A stretch of DNA of 64,000 bases, from assembly GCF_000213805.1 (NCBI RefSeq), contig NC_015556.1, positions 2,728,001 through 2,792,000 of the forward strand. The letters are read 5' to 3'. Both the position numbers and the translations under genes were made by a program. Shown here piece after piece: positions 1-10,749 of this stretch. The first letter of the stretch is position 1, and every line of letters begins with the position of its first letter. The notes under the pieces were generated by a model. It searched no databases. It was not told the origin of the DNA and saw nothing but the letters and a program-made list of their open reading frames with translations. Origin of the DNA: Pseudomonas fulva 12-X (GTDB lineage Bacteria; Pseudomonadota; Gammaproteobacteria; Pseudomonadales; Pseudomonadaceae).

Positions 1-840
1 GATGCAGGTGATGATGCCGAAGCGAAACATGATGTGGTTCATGCGCACGTCCAGCCGACGATTCTCGGTTTCCAGCAGCAGCCCGATGCGCTCGCGGGTC
101 AGCTCCAGCTCCTCGAGATAGCGCAGCAGCCGGTTGTTCAGCTCGTTCCAGTACAGGCCGTCATCGTGGCTCAGCCAGGGCAGCTGGCTACGCGTGAGCT
201 GTGCGTAGATATCGCGCTGCGGCGACAGGAAACGGCGCAAGCCCGCAGCGCGGCGGCGGATATTCAGCAGCAGACCGTGATCGGGCAAGGTGCGCTCGTT
301 GCCATCGACCATCTCTTCCTGCTCATCGACCAGGTCGGAGAGCCCGGTCACCAGATCCTCGACCTTGTCGGTCAGGTAGTCGCTGAGCTGCAGGATCAGC
401 TCGGACGGATTTTTCGGCCCCTTGCCGGCCTGCAGGCGTTCGATCAGATCTTCGGTGGCGCGCAGCGGACGCAGGCGCAGCGAGATGACCCGCCTCGCCC
501 CAGCGGAAATGCGCACCGACACCATGTCCTCGGGCTCGGCGCCCGGGTTGAGGTTGACACCGCGCAGGAACAGCAGCAGTTCATCATCGGGTAGCGGCAA
601 GGCACGCGGCCGCGTGTTTTCCTCGAGCAGCAGGTCGCAGGCGAATTCGCTCAATCCACTGTCGCGGCGCAACCAGCTCTGGGTCTGCGGATGGCTGCGG
701 TCCCAGTGCAGCCAAAGGCTCTGACCGTCTTCGAGCTGCAAGTCATCGAGTTGCGCACGGGCCACCGCCTGGGCGCCGCCCTTGCCATCCAGCACGAAGC
801 CGTGCACCAGGCCCCACTGGGCGTTGTCTTCCTCGTACAT
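1..840 (-). CDS. zntB: Zinc transporter ZntB (CorA family), 3' end beyond window
   Basis: This is the N-terminal 280 codons of a CorA-superfamily metal transporter, read leftward from an ATG at 840 and open to the window edge, so the gene is partial. The cytoplasmic domain opens with a DGKGG stretch followed by WLHWDRSHP, which resembles E. coli ZntB (DGRGG, WLHLNYVH). It continues with QRDIYAQL and ends at HIMFRFGIITCI, the beginning of the first membrane helix. The GMN-type pore motif and both transmembrane helices therefore lie outside the window. ZntB moves zinc across the inner membrane. It could instead be annotated only as a CorA-family protein; the ZntB subgroup fits better from the N-terminal pattern. 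Confidence 0.85.
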   Translation of the reverse strand, partial: MYEEDNAQWGLVHGFVLDGKGGAQAVARAQLDDLQLEDGQSLWLHWDRSHPQTQSWLRRDSGLSEFACDLLLEENTRPRALPLPDDELLLFLRGVNLNPGAEPEDMVSVRISAGARRVISLRLRPLRATEDLIERLQAGKGPKNPSELILQLSDYLTDKVEDLVTGLSDLVDEQEEMVDGNERTLPDHGLLLNIRRRAAGLRRFLSPQRDIYAQLTRSQLPWLSHDDGLYWNELNNRLLRYLEELELTRERIGLLLETENRRLDVRMNHIMFRFGIITCI

Positions 841-880
841 CCATACCCCTTGCTTGCTGCCTGGCGACTACAGCTCCTGG

Positions 881-1366
881 TTATTCGCTTTGCAGTGCCT
901 GCGCTGAAACGATGATGCCGTTGTTGTCGGCGTACAGGTATTCGCCCGGGCGGAAGGTGACGCCGCCGAAGTTGACCACCACGTTGAGATCGCCCAGGCC
1001 GCGCTTCTCGGTTTTCATCGGATGGCTACCCAGTGCCTGCACACCCAGGTTGGTTTGCGCGAGCACGTCGACGTCACGCACGCAGCCGTAGATCACCATG
1101 CCTTCCCAGCCGTTGCTCGCGGCCTTCTCGGCGATCATGTCGCCCAGCAGCGCGCAGCGCAGCGACGCACCGCCGTCGACCACCAGCACCTTGCCAGCGC
1201 CTGGCTGCTCGGCCTGGGACTTGACCAGGGAGTTGTCCTCGAAACATTTGACGGTGACGATCTCGCCGCCGAACGAGTCGCGGCCGCCGAAGTTGCTGAA
1301 CATCGGCTCCACGACGCTGACCAGTTCCGGATTGGCGTCACACAGATCGGGCGTGCTGTAGTGCAT
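881..1366 (-). CDS. rraA: RraA family protein (RNase E inhibitor-like / HMG aldolase family)
   Basis: The product is 161 residues, the usual RraA length, beginning [10 protein letters not shown]. An AGGAG lies seven bases before the ATG at 1366, so this start is preferred over the longer frame reaching 1429. The conserved [21 protein letters not shown] region and GCVRDVDVL segment are typical of the family. Members either inhibit RNase E and so affect mRNA turnover, or act as 4-hydroxy-4-methyl-2-oxoglutarate/oxaloacetate aldolases through the GxxRD motif, present here as GCVRD. Pseudomonas copies are usually named regulator of ribonuclease activity A, but the aldolase activity cannot be excluded from sequence. 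The gene sits between zntB and a hydrolase, all on the minus strand. Confidence 0.88.
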   Translation of the reverse strand: MHYSTPDLCDANPELVSVVEPMFSNFGGRDSFGGEIVTVKCFEDNSLVKSQAEQPGAGKVLVVDGGASLRCALLGDMIAEKAASNGWEGMVIYGCVRDVDVLAQTNLGVQALGSHPMKTEKRGLGDLNVVVNFGGVTFRPGEYLYADNNGIIVSAQALQSE

Positions 1367-1456
1367 GGCGAAGCTCCTGGTGAGTGTTCGAAGCCTGCAG
1401 CATAGCCTTATCCGGTACGCCTCGAACACTCTTGCCGGCGCGCAGGCCTTGCTGCA

Positions 1457-2461
1457 TCAGAGCGTGGCAGAAATCGCCGCCCCGCCCTGTTCATCCGTCT
1501 CGAGAACCGGAGCCTGACGCTCGCCGGCAAGCCAGCGACGCACTAGGGGCCAGACTTCGTCCTGAGCCGGCTTGCTGACCAGCATCTGCACATGATCGTA
1601 CTCATGGGCAAAGCCATGGCCGCGCCCCAGCACCACGAACTCGCGCTCTGGCGAGGCAAACTGCGCGAACAGTTCACAACAGGCTTCGGGCGGGCATTGC
1701 ACATCCGCGTCGCTGGCCACCGCCAGCAGCGGCACCCTCACCTCCTGCAGCCCTGCCCACCAGTCGCGTTCGGCATCGCCGAAACGGCCGAACAGGCGAT
1801 GCCAGCGCAAGGTTTCAAGGGCAATACCGATCGGCTCGTCCTCCGGCCCGCGCTTGAATCGTGCGCCCGAAAGCACCGGGAAACGCTTGAGCAGCAGACG
1901 GGCGATCCATTCAACAGGCGGCACCTTGAGCATCCAGTAGCGGCGACTGACCTCGGCGCCGAACAGTCCGACAGTGGCGACACCAGCCTGCGGCAGATAG
2001 CCGCCGCCCAGCGCCGCAGCCAGGGTCAGGCCGCCCAGGGAATGCCCCAGCCAGTGAATAGGTGCCGGGTTCTGCTCGGCGACGAAGGCGGCGATCGCCG
2101 GCAGGTCGTAACGGGCGTAATCGGCCACGCAGTTGTCCCGGTAGGCCAGGTTGCGCGGCGAAAGACCATGACCGCGCATCTCGGCGATCCACACATCGAA
2201 GCCGGCGCGCACCAAATAAGGCCCAAGGCCGATACCACCAGCCGAGTACCAGAAGCGCCGGTTGGAAAAACTGCCATGCAGCAGGATCACCGGCTCGCCG
2301 CGGACTTCTTCCTGCCCTGCCAGGCCAAGACGGGTCAGGGCTAGCTCGATGCTGAAATCCGGACTGTTGCCGGGTTTGAGGCGGTAGACATCTTCACTCA
2401 GGTCGCCACGTAGCTCGGCACTCATCAGCGCTACGGGAAACAACTCACTGCTGCTTTGCAT
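1457..2461 (-). CDS. Alpha/beta hydrolase
   Basis: This is a 334-residue alpha/beta-hydrolase fold protein. It shows the oxyanion-region motif LLHGSFSNRRFW, the nucleophile elbow GHSLGG and a C-terminal GRGHGFAHEYDH carrying the likely catalytic histidine. A VASDADVQCPP segment supplies the acid region. The ATG at 2461 is chosen because upstream sequence runs into a strong inverted repeat at 2486-2514 and the extra codons look non-coding. The substrate is unknown; esterases, lipases and PhaC-like hydrolases share this layout. It is separated from ppsA by a MITE-like repeat, so it probably has its own promoter. Confidence 0.85.
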   Translation of the reverse strand: MQSSSELFPVALMSAELRGDLSEDVYRLKPGNSPDFSIELALTRLGLAGQEEVRGEPVILLHGSFSNRRFWYSAGGIGLGPYLVRAGFDVWIAEMRGHGLSPRNLAYRDNCVADYARYDLPAIAAFVAEQNPAPIHWLGHSLGGLTLAAALGGGYLPQAGVATVGLFGAEVSRRYWMLKVPPVEWIARLLLKRFPVLSGARFKRGPEDEPIGIALETLRWHRLFGRFGDAERDWWAGLQEVRVPLLAVASDADVQCPPEACCELFAQFASPEREFVVLGRGHGFAHEYDHVQMLVSKPAQDEVWPLVRRWLAGERQAPVLETDEQGGAAISATL

Positions 2462-2485
2462 CTTCTTCGCTCTGACACAACAAAT

Positions 2486-2514
2486 TGCCTGCCGCAGAAG
2501 CTCTGCGGCAGGCA
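2486..2514. other. Perfect 13-bp inverted repeat upstream of the hydrolase
   Basis: Arms TGCCTGCCGCAGA (2486-2498) and TCTGCGGCAGGCA (2502-2514) enclose a 3-base loop. On the minus strand the hairpin is followed by a short T-containing stretch (ATTTGTTG) and then the hydrolase ATG 25 bases on. It may be a terminator for transcription arriving from the right or a 5' leader hairpin of the hydrolase mRNA. Confidence 0.6.
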
Positions 2515-2544
2515 TCGATATTCAAAATCCGGTGAAGCGGCTTA

Positions 2545-2685
2545 GGCTCTGTACGGAAAGTACCTGCGCTCGGTGATGCATCGTTAAAAATCGCCTCGGA
2601 CTGCTCATTTACAGCTCGTAAACTCCGCGTCCTCACCGTTTTTTGCCTCGCCTGACCTTCGCTCGGACACTTTTCGTACAGGCCC
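2545..2685 (-). repeat. MITE-like repeat, copy 1 (about 141 bp)
   Basis: The ends GGCTCTGTACG (2545-2555) and CGTACAGGCCC (2675-2685) form imperfect terminal inverted repeats with 9 of 11 positions matching, flanked by TA on both sides. Internally, the 39 bases at 2596-2634 match the reverse complement of 28306-28344 with one mismatch. No open reading frame of note lies inside. It is interpreted as a non-autonomous element shared with the copy at 28256-28411. Confidence 0.7.
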
Positions 2686-2702
2686 TAGGAGCCTGCTGAC
2701 AC

Positions 2703-2727
2703 AAAAAAGGGCAGGTAGAACCTGCCC
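2703..2727 (-). terminator. Intrinsic terminator of ppsA
   Basis: GGGCAGGT (2709-2716) pairs with ACCTGCCC (2720-2727) around a 3-base loop. Read on the minus strand the hairpin is followed by six T residues (A run at 2703-2708). It lies 25 bases past the ppsA stop. Confidence 0.9.
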
Positions 2728-2751
2728 TCGGGTCACCTCAATGCCAATCGA

Positions 2752-5124
<2,373 letters not shown>

Positions 5125-5301
5125 GGTGATCTCTCCACTTCAGTGTTGGAAAAGCTCATGGGCTGGAAACGCCGTCGGCATGCGCCGGGTGGACAATGGC
5201 CTGGCCCTGGAAAATAAGTAACAATGCAAACCCATCAGGGCCGGCAAAAAACCGACCTATCATAGCCAAGATTCGTTCCCAGCTTATAGGCCATTTGCGC
5301 A

Positions 5302-6120
5302 ATGACTCGAACCGCCTACTTCATCTCCGACGGCACCGGCATCACCGCGGAAGCATTGGGGCAAAGCCTGCTGGCCCAGTTCGACACCATCGGCTTCACC
5401 AAGCTCACGCGGCCCTACGTGGACAGCGTGGAAAAAGCGCGCGCCATGGTACAACAAATCAATAATGCCGCCGACAGAGACGGCGCCAACCCGATCGTCT
5501 TCGCCACCATCGTCAACCAGGAAATCCACGACATCCTGGTCGAGTCCCGCGGCTTCATGATCGACATCTTCTCGACCTTCCTGGCGCCGCTGGAGCAGGA
5601 ACTCGATTCCCACTCCTCATACTCGGTGGGCAAGTCGCACTCGATCAGCGGCAACACCAACTACATGGAGCGTATCGAGGCGGTCAACTTCGCCCTCGAC
5701 AACGACGACGGCGCCCGCACCCATTATTACGACAAGGCCGACCTGATCCTGGTCGGCGTGTCACGCTGCGGCAAGACCCCGACCTGCCTGTATATGGCCA
5801 TGCAATACGGCATCCGCGCGGCTAACTACCCGCTCACCGAAGACGACATGGAGCGCCTGCAACTGCCTGCTTCGCTGAAGAAACACCGCGACAAGCTGTT
5901 CGGCCTGACCATCGATCCCGACCGCCTGGCGGCGATTCGCAACGAGCGCAAGCCAAACAGCCGTTACGCCAGCTATGCTCAGTGCGAATTCGAGGTGCGC
6001 GAGGTGGAAAGCCTGTTCCGCCGCGAATCGATCAACTTCATCGACTCCACGCATTTCTCGGTTGAGGAAATCTCCGCCAAGATCCTGGTGGAAAAAGGCG
6101 TCGAACGACGCTTCAAATAA
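5302..6120 (+). CDS. ppsR: PEP synthase regulatory kinase/pyrophosphorylase PpsR
   Basis: This 272-residue DUF299 protein begins [20 protein letters not shown], the family's hallmark N-terminus. A P-loop-like [15 protein letters not shown] lies near residue 153. It is bifunctional: it uses ADP to phosphorylate and inactivate PEP synthase and uses phosphate to reactivate it. Divergence from ppsA across a 177-bp shared upstream region is the expected arrangement in Pseudomonas and supports the assignment. The frame is clean with no sign of truncation. Confidence 0.96.
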   Translation: MTRTAYFISDGTGITAEALGQSLLAQFDTIGFTKLTRPYVDSVEKARAMVQQINNAADRDGANPIVFATIVNQEIHDILVESRGFMIDIFSTFLAPLEQELDSHSSYSVGKSHSISGNTNYMERIEAVNFALDNDDGARTHYYDKADLILVGVSRCGKTPTCLYMAMQYGIRAANYPLTEDDMERLQLPASLKKHRDKLFGLTIDPDRLAAIRNERKPNSRYASYAQCEFEVREVESLFRRESINFIDSTHFSVEEISAKILVEKGVERRFK

Positions 6121-6141
6121 TGCCCCTGTGAGGGTCTCGTC

Positions 6142-6780
6142 ATGACGCTGTCCGATGCCGTGCTGTTCGCTCCGCTCGCCTTCCTGATCGCGTTGACGCC
6201 AGGCCCCAACAACTTCTGCGCCATGAACAACGGCATTCGTCATGGCATCGGCGCAGCCCTGCTGGCCACCACCGGGCGCGTGGCGGCATTCACCATCTTC
6301 CTGAGCATTTCCGCCGTGGGCCTGGGCGCCATGCTGCTGGCCTCGGAAACCGCGTTCACGGCAATCAAATGGGTCGGTGCCCTGTATCTCCTTTATCTGG
6401 GCATCAGCGCCTGGCGCAGCCGGGAATTCAATGGCCTGGACCTGGAAGGCGCGGTGCCGGCCGTGCAGCCGCAACGACGTATCGGCCACCTGATGCTGCA
6501 GGAATTTCTGATCGGCATCAGCAACCCCAAGGCGATTCTGTTGTTCGCCGCGATCTTCCCGCAGTTCATCAAGCCCGGCGAGCCGGCAAGCGAACAGTTC
6601 ATATACCTGGGCGCCACCTACCTGCTGGCCGAATACGCAGCCTCGCTGGTCTATGCCCTGTTCGGCCGGCAGATCCGCCGTTTCATCCGCACCCGGCAAG
6701 GGGCGCAGCGGCTTAACCGCACCACCGGCGCCTTTTTCATGGGTGCCGGCGGCCTGCTGCTTAGCACGACTCAGCATTAA
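6142..6780 (+). CDS. LysE/RhtB family amino-acid exporter
   Basis: This is a 212-residue inner-membrane protein with about six hydrophobic segments. It has the family N-terminal signature LIALTPGPNNFCAMNNG and the mid-protein GISNPKAILLFAAIFPQF. LysE/RhtB proteins export amino acids or related metabolites such as lysine, threonine or homoserine lactone; the substrate is not readable from sequence. The ATG at 6142 follows ppsR by 21 bases, so it may be co-transcribed with ppsR. It converges on prpF with only two bases between stop codons. Confidence 0.9.
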   Translation: MTLSDAVLFAPLAFLIALTPGPNNFCAMNNGIRHGIGAALLATTGRVAAFTIFLSISAVGLGAMLLASETAFTAIKWVGALYLLYLGISAWRSREFNGLDLEGAVPAVQPQRRIGHLMLQEFLIGISNPKAILLFAAIFPQFIKPGEPASEQFIYLGATYLLAEYAASLVYALFGRQIRRFIRTRQGAQRLNRTTGAFFMGAGGLLLSTTQH

Positions 6781-6782
6781 GG

Positions 6783-7961
6783 CTAAGCCGGCACGCGCAC
6801 CCAGCCTTCCATGAGTATCCGCGCACTGCGGCTCATGATCGCCTTGGTGACCACCCAGTTGCCATCGACCTGACTCGCTTCGGCGCCGACTCGCAAGGTG
6901 CCGGAAGGGTGGCCGAAACGCACCGCCTGGCGCTCGCCGCCGCCCGCCGCCAGATTGACCAGGGTGCCCGGCACCGCTGCCGCTGCGCCGATGGCCACGG
7001 CGCAGGTGCCCATCATGGCGTGGTGCAGCTTGCCCATGGACAGCGCCCGCACCAGCAAGTCGACCTCACCCGCGTCGACCGTTTTGCCGCTGGAGGCGCG
7101 GTAGCTTTTCGGCGCGCTGACGAACGCCACCTTGGGCGTATGCTGTCGGGTCAACGCCTCTTCAGCGCTCTTGATCAGGCCCATGCGCAAGGCGCCGGCC
7201 ACGCGAATCTGCTCGAAGCGTGCCAGCTGCGCCGGGTCCGCATTGATGTCCTCGCGCAGCTCGGTGCCCTGGTAGCCGATATCTTCGGCATTGACGAAGA
7301 TGGTCGGGATGCCTGCACTGATCAGGGTCGCCTTGAACGTACCGACGCCAAGCACGTCCAGCTCGTCCACCAGATTGCCGGTGGGAAACATCGAGCCGCC
7401 CTCCTCGCCATCATCGGATGGGTCGAGAAACTCCAGCACGATCTCCGCTGCCGGAAAGGTCACGCCATCGAGTTCGAAGTCACCGATTTCCTGTACCTGG
7501 CCATCGCTGACCGGCACGTGAGCGATGATGGTTTTCTGGATATTGGCCTGCCAGATACGCACCACGCAGGTGCCGTTGTCAGGAATCCGCTCGGGATCGA
7601 CCAGGCCGGCATGGATGGCGAAAGCACCGGCGGCGGTAGACAGATTGCCGCAGTTGCCACTCCAGTCGACGAAGGCCTTGTCGATGGAAACCTGGCCATA
7701 GAGGTAGTCGACATCGTGATCGGGCTGAGTGCTTTTCGACAGGATCACGCACTTGGAGGTGCTCGAGGTGGCGCCGCCCATGCCGTCGATCTGCGCCGCA
7801 TAGGGGTCAGGGCTGCCGATCACCCGCATGAACAGTTTATCGCGGGCCTCGCCCGGCACCTGGCAGGGCTCGGGCAAGTCCTGCAGACGAAAGAACACGC
7901 CCTTGCTGGTACCGCCACGCATATAGGTGGCGGGGATTTTCACTTGCGGCAGATAAGCCAT
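6783..7961 (-). CDS. prpF: 2-methylaconitate cis-trans isomerase PrpF
   Basis: The product is 392 residues, beginning MAYLPQVKIPATYMRGGTSKG. That GGTSKGVFF motif and the later DGMGGATSSTSK segment mark the PrpF/DUF453 isomerases of the diaminopimelate-epimerase-like fold. PrpF isomerises the trans-2-methylaconitate made by AcnD to the cis isomer, letting the AcnD/PrpF pair replace PrpD in the methylcitrate cycle. The ATG at 7961 has AGGA about nine bases upstream; the longer frame to 8006 lacks support. It is the last gene of the gntR-prpB-prpC-acnD-prpF operon, and prpD does not follow it here. Confidence 0.95.
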   Translation of the reverse strand: MAYLPQVKIPATYMRGGTSKGVFFRLQDLPEPCQVPGEARDKLFMRVIGSPDPYAAQIDGMGGATSSTSKCVILSKSTQPDHDVDYLYGQVSIDKAFVDWSGNCGNLSTAAGAFAIHAGLVDPERIPDNGTCVVRIWQANIQKTIIAHVPVSDGQVQEIGDFELDGVTFPAAEIVLEFLDPSDDGEEGGSMFPTGNLVDELDVLGVGTFKATLISAGIPTIFVNAEDIGYQGTELREDINADPAQLARFEQIRVAGALRMGLIKSAEEALTRQHTPKVAFVSAPKSYRASSGKTVDAGEVDLLVRALSMGKLHHAMMGTCAVAIGAAAAVPGTLVNLAAGGGERQAVRFGHPSGTLRVGAEASQVDGNWVVTKAIMSRSARILMEGWVRVPA

Positions 7962-8034
7962 GGGTGCAGTCCTGATTGGAAGTGTTGATGCTGGTTTTTC
8001 CGGCATTGCATCCGGGCTAAGCGATAAATAAGTC

Positions 8035-8122
8035 GTAGGGTGGATTGAGGCCCGTAGCTGGCGCTTTTTTCATCCACCGTGACAACGCAAATGATGGATC
8101 GATACAGCGTGTTCCACCCTAC
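8035..8122. repeat. 88-bp intergenic repeat with perfect 10-bp terminal inverted repeats
   Basis: GTAGGGTGGA at 8035-8044 is mirrored by TCCACCCTAC at 8113-8122. The element fills almost the whole acnD-prpF gap, beginning 4 bases after the acnD stop (which is read leftward). The GTAGGGTGGA end is a familiar motif of short dispersed repeats in Pseudomonas and other proteobacteria; that family link is from memory. Confidence 0.65.
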
Positions 8123-8126
8123 CTCG

Positions 8127-10748
8127 TCACGCCACTGCGCCCTCGAGGAAGTCCTTGGCGAAGCGCTGCAGCACTCCACCGGCCTTGTAGACGCTGACAT
8201 CCGCCGCGGTATCCAGGCGGCAGGTCACCGGCACCCGAACCACTTCAGCGTTGCGGCGATTGACCACCAGGGTCAGGTCGCAGCGCGGCGAGATGTCGCC
8301 CTCGATGTCGTAGGTTTCGGTGCCGTTCAGACCCAGGGTCAGGCGCGTGGTGCCTGGCTTGAATTCCACCGGCAGCACGCCCATGCCGACCAGGTTGGTG
8401 CGGTGGATACGCTCGAAGCCTTCGGCGACGATCACCTCCACGCCAGCCAAGCGCACGCCCTTGGCTGCCCAGTCCCGAGACGAGCCCTGGCCGTAGTCGG
8501 CGCCGGCCACGATGATCAGGTTCTGCTTGCGGTTCATGTAGGTCTCGATGGCCTCCCACATGCGCATCACCTGGCCCTCGGGCTCGACGCGAGCCAGCGA
8601 GCCCTTCTTCACCTGCCCGTCGACCACGACCATCTCGTTGACCAGTTGCGGGTTGGCGAAGGTGGCGCGCTGGGCAGTGAGGTGGTCGCCCCGGTGAGTC
8701 GCGTAGGAGTTGAAGTCCTCCTCCGGCAGGCCCATTTTCGCCAGGTACTCGCCGGCCGCCGAGTCCGCCAGGATGGCGTTGGACGGCGACAGGTGATCGG
8801 TGGTGATGTTGTCCGGCAGAATAGCCAGCGGCCGCATGCCCTTGAGCGTACGCTCGCCGGCCAACGCGCCTTCCCAGTACGGCGGACGGCGGATATAGGT
8901 GCTCATCGGCCGCCAGTCATACAGCGGGCTTTCGGCCTCCTGCACGTTGCCCAGGTCGAACATCGGGATATAGATCTGCTTGAACTGCTCGGGCTTCACG
9001 CTTGCCGCAACGATGGCGTCGATTTCCTCGTCGCTCGGCCACAGATCCTTCAGCGTGATCGGATTACCGGTCGCGTCATGGCCGAGCACATCCTGCTCGA
9101 TATCGAAACGCACGGTGCCGGCGATGGCATAGGCCACCACCAGCGGCGGCGAGGCCAGGAAGGCCTGCTTGGCGTAGGGATGGATACGCCCGTCAAAGTT
9201 GCGGTTGCCACTCAGCACTGCGGTGGCATACAGGTCGCGGTCGATGATTTCCTTCTGGATCACCGGATCCAGCGCGCCGGACATGCCATTACAGGTGGTG
9301 CAGGCGTAGGCGACGATGCCAAAGCCGAGCTTCTCCAGCTCCGGCAGCAGGCCGGCTTCTTCCAGGTACAGCTTGGCGACCTTGGAACCCGGCGCGAAGG
9401 AGGTTTTTACCCAGGGTTTGCGCACCAGGCCCAGCGCGTTGGCCTTCTTGGCCACCAGGCCGGCTGCGACCACGTTGCGCGGATTGGACGTGTTGGTGCA
9501 GCTGGTGATGGCGGCGATGATCACCGCGCCATCGGGCATCAGCCCCTGAGCCTCTTCGCCCTTACCAACCTGCAGCTTGGCTTCATCGGCGATGCCGCGC
9601 TCGGCGAGCGCCGAGGTGGGCAGGCGCCGATGCGGGTTGCTCGGCCCGGCCATGTTGCGGCCCACGCTGCCCAGGTCGAAGCGCAGCACGCGCTCGTACT
9701 CGGCACCTTCCAATGCGCTGCTCCAGAGCCCAAGGGTCTTGGCGTAATGCTCGACCAGCGTGACCTGCTCCGGCTCGCGGCCAGTGAGCTTGAGGTAGTC
9801 GATGGTTTGCTCGTCGATGTAGAACATCGAGGCGGTGGCGCCGTATTCCGGGCACATGTTGGAGATGGTCGCACGGTCGCCAATGGACAGGCTGTCCGCC
9901 CCTCCACCAAAGAACTCGACCCAGGCGCCCACCACCCGCTCCTTGCGCAGGAACTCGGTCAGCGCCAGGACGATATCGGTGGCGGTGATGCCAGGCTGGC
10001 GCTTGCCAGTGAGTTCGACGCCGACGATATCCGGCAGGCGCATCATCGACGGGTGGCCAAGCATCACCGTCTCGGCTTCCAGGCCGCCGACGCCAATGGC
10101 GATCACGCCCAGGGCGTCCACGTGCGGGGTGTGCGAGTCGGTACCGACGCAGGTGTCAGGGAAGGCGATGCCGCCACGCGCCTGGATCACCGGGCTCATT
10201 TTCTCCAGGTTAATCTGGTGCATGATGCCGTTGCCGGCCGGGATCACATCGACGTTCTTGAACGCGGTTTTCGTCCAGTCGATGAAGTGGAAGCGATCCT
10301 CGTTGCGGCGATCCTCGATGGCGCGATTCTTCTCGAAAGCGTCCGGGTCGAAGCCCGGCGCTTCCACAGCCAGCGAATGGTCGACGATCAACTGGGTCGG
10401 CACCACCGGGTTGACCTTGGCCGGATCACCACCTTTTTCGGCGATGGCGTCGCGCAGGCCGGCAAGGTCGACCAACGCGGTCTGGCCGAGAATGTCGTGG
10501 CAGACCACCCGCGCCGGATACCAGGGAAAATCCAGGTCGCGCTTGCGGTAGACCAGCTGTTCCAGCGACGCGGTCAGGTCTTGCGGATCGCAGCGGCGTA
10601 CCAGCTGCTCGGCGAGTACGCGCGAGGTGTAGGGCAGCCTCGCCCAGGCACCGGCCTGGATCGCCTCGACCGCCTCACGGGCGTCGAAGTAATCCAGCAC
10701 GGTGCCGGGCAGGCGCTTGCGGTACTGGCTGTTCACGGTGTCATTCAT
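8127..10748 (-). CDS. acnD: Fe/S-dependent 2-methylisocitrate dehydratase AcnD
   Basis: This 873-residue aconitase-superfamily enzyme dehydrates 2-methylcitrate to 2-methylaconitate in propionate catabolism. The [4Fe-4S] ligands are visible in ITSCTNTSNP and ACTTCNGMSG, and the C-terminal swivel domain contains GADYGQGSSRDWAAKG. Aconitase A-like active-site motifs such as CVGTDSHTPHVDALGV are intact. Its position between prpC and prpF, and the presence of prpF, distinguish it from housekeeping aconitase A, which is about the same size. The gap to the prpC stop is a single base, showing tight operon packing. Confidence 0.95.
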   Translation of the reverse strand: MNDTVNSQYRKRLPGTVLDYFDAREAVEAIQAGAWARLPYTSRVLAEQLVRRCDPQDLTASLEQLVYRKRDLDFPWYPARVVCHDILGQTALVDLAGLRDAIAEKGGDPAKVNPVVPTQLIVDHSLAVEAPGFDPDAFEKNRAIEDRRNEDRFHFIDWTKTAFKNVDVIPAGNGIMHQINLEKMSPVIQARGGIAFPDTCVGTDSHTPHVDALGVIAIGVGGLEAETVMLGHPSMMRLPDIVGVELTGKRQPGITATDIVLALTEFLRKERVVGAWVEFFGGGADSLSIGDRATISNMCPEYGATASMFYIDEQTIDYLKLTGREPEQVTLVEHYAKTLGLWSSALEGAEYERVLRFDLGSVGRNMAGPSNPHRRLPTSALAERGIADEAKLQVGKGEEAQGLMPDGAVIIAAITSCTNTSNPRNVVAAGLVAKKANALGLVRKPWVKTSFAPGSKVAKLYLEEAGLLPELEKLGFGIVAYACTTCNGMSGALDPVIQKEIIDRDLYATAVLSGNRNFDGRIHPYAKQAFLASPPLVVAYAIAGTVRFDIEQDVLGHDATGNPITLKDLWPSDEEIDAIVAASVKPEQFKQIYIPMFDLGNVQEAESPLYDWRPMSTYIRRPPYWEGALAGERTLKGMRPLAILPDNITTDHLSPSNAILADSAAGEYLAKMGLPEEDFNSYATHRGDHLTAQRATFANPQLVNEMVVVDGQVKKGSLARVEPEGQVMRMWEAIETYMNRKQNLIIVAGADYGQGSSRDWAAKGVRLAGVEVIVAEGFERIHRTNLVGMGVLPVEFKPGTTRLTLGLNGTETYDIEGDISPRCDLTLVVNRRNAEVVRVPVTCRLDTAADVSVYKAGGVLQRFAKDFLEGAVA

Positions 10749-10749
10749 C

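Noticed and set aside
5284..5613. Minus-strand frame overlapping the start of ppsR
   Set aside because: It lies within the ppsR gene and the ppsA/ppsR promoter region, with no ribosome-binding site or known motif.
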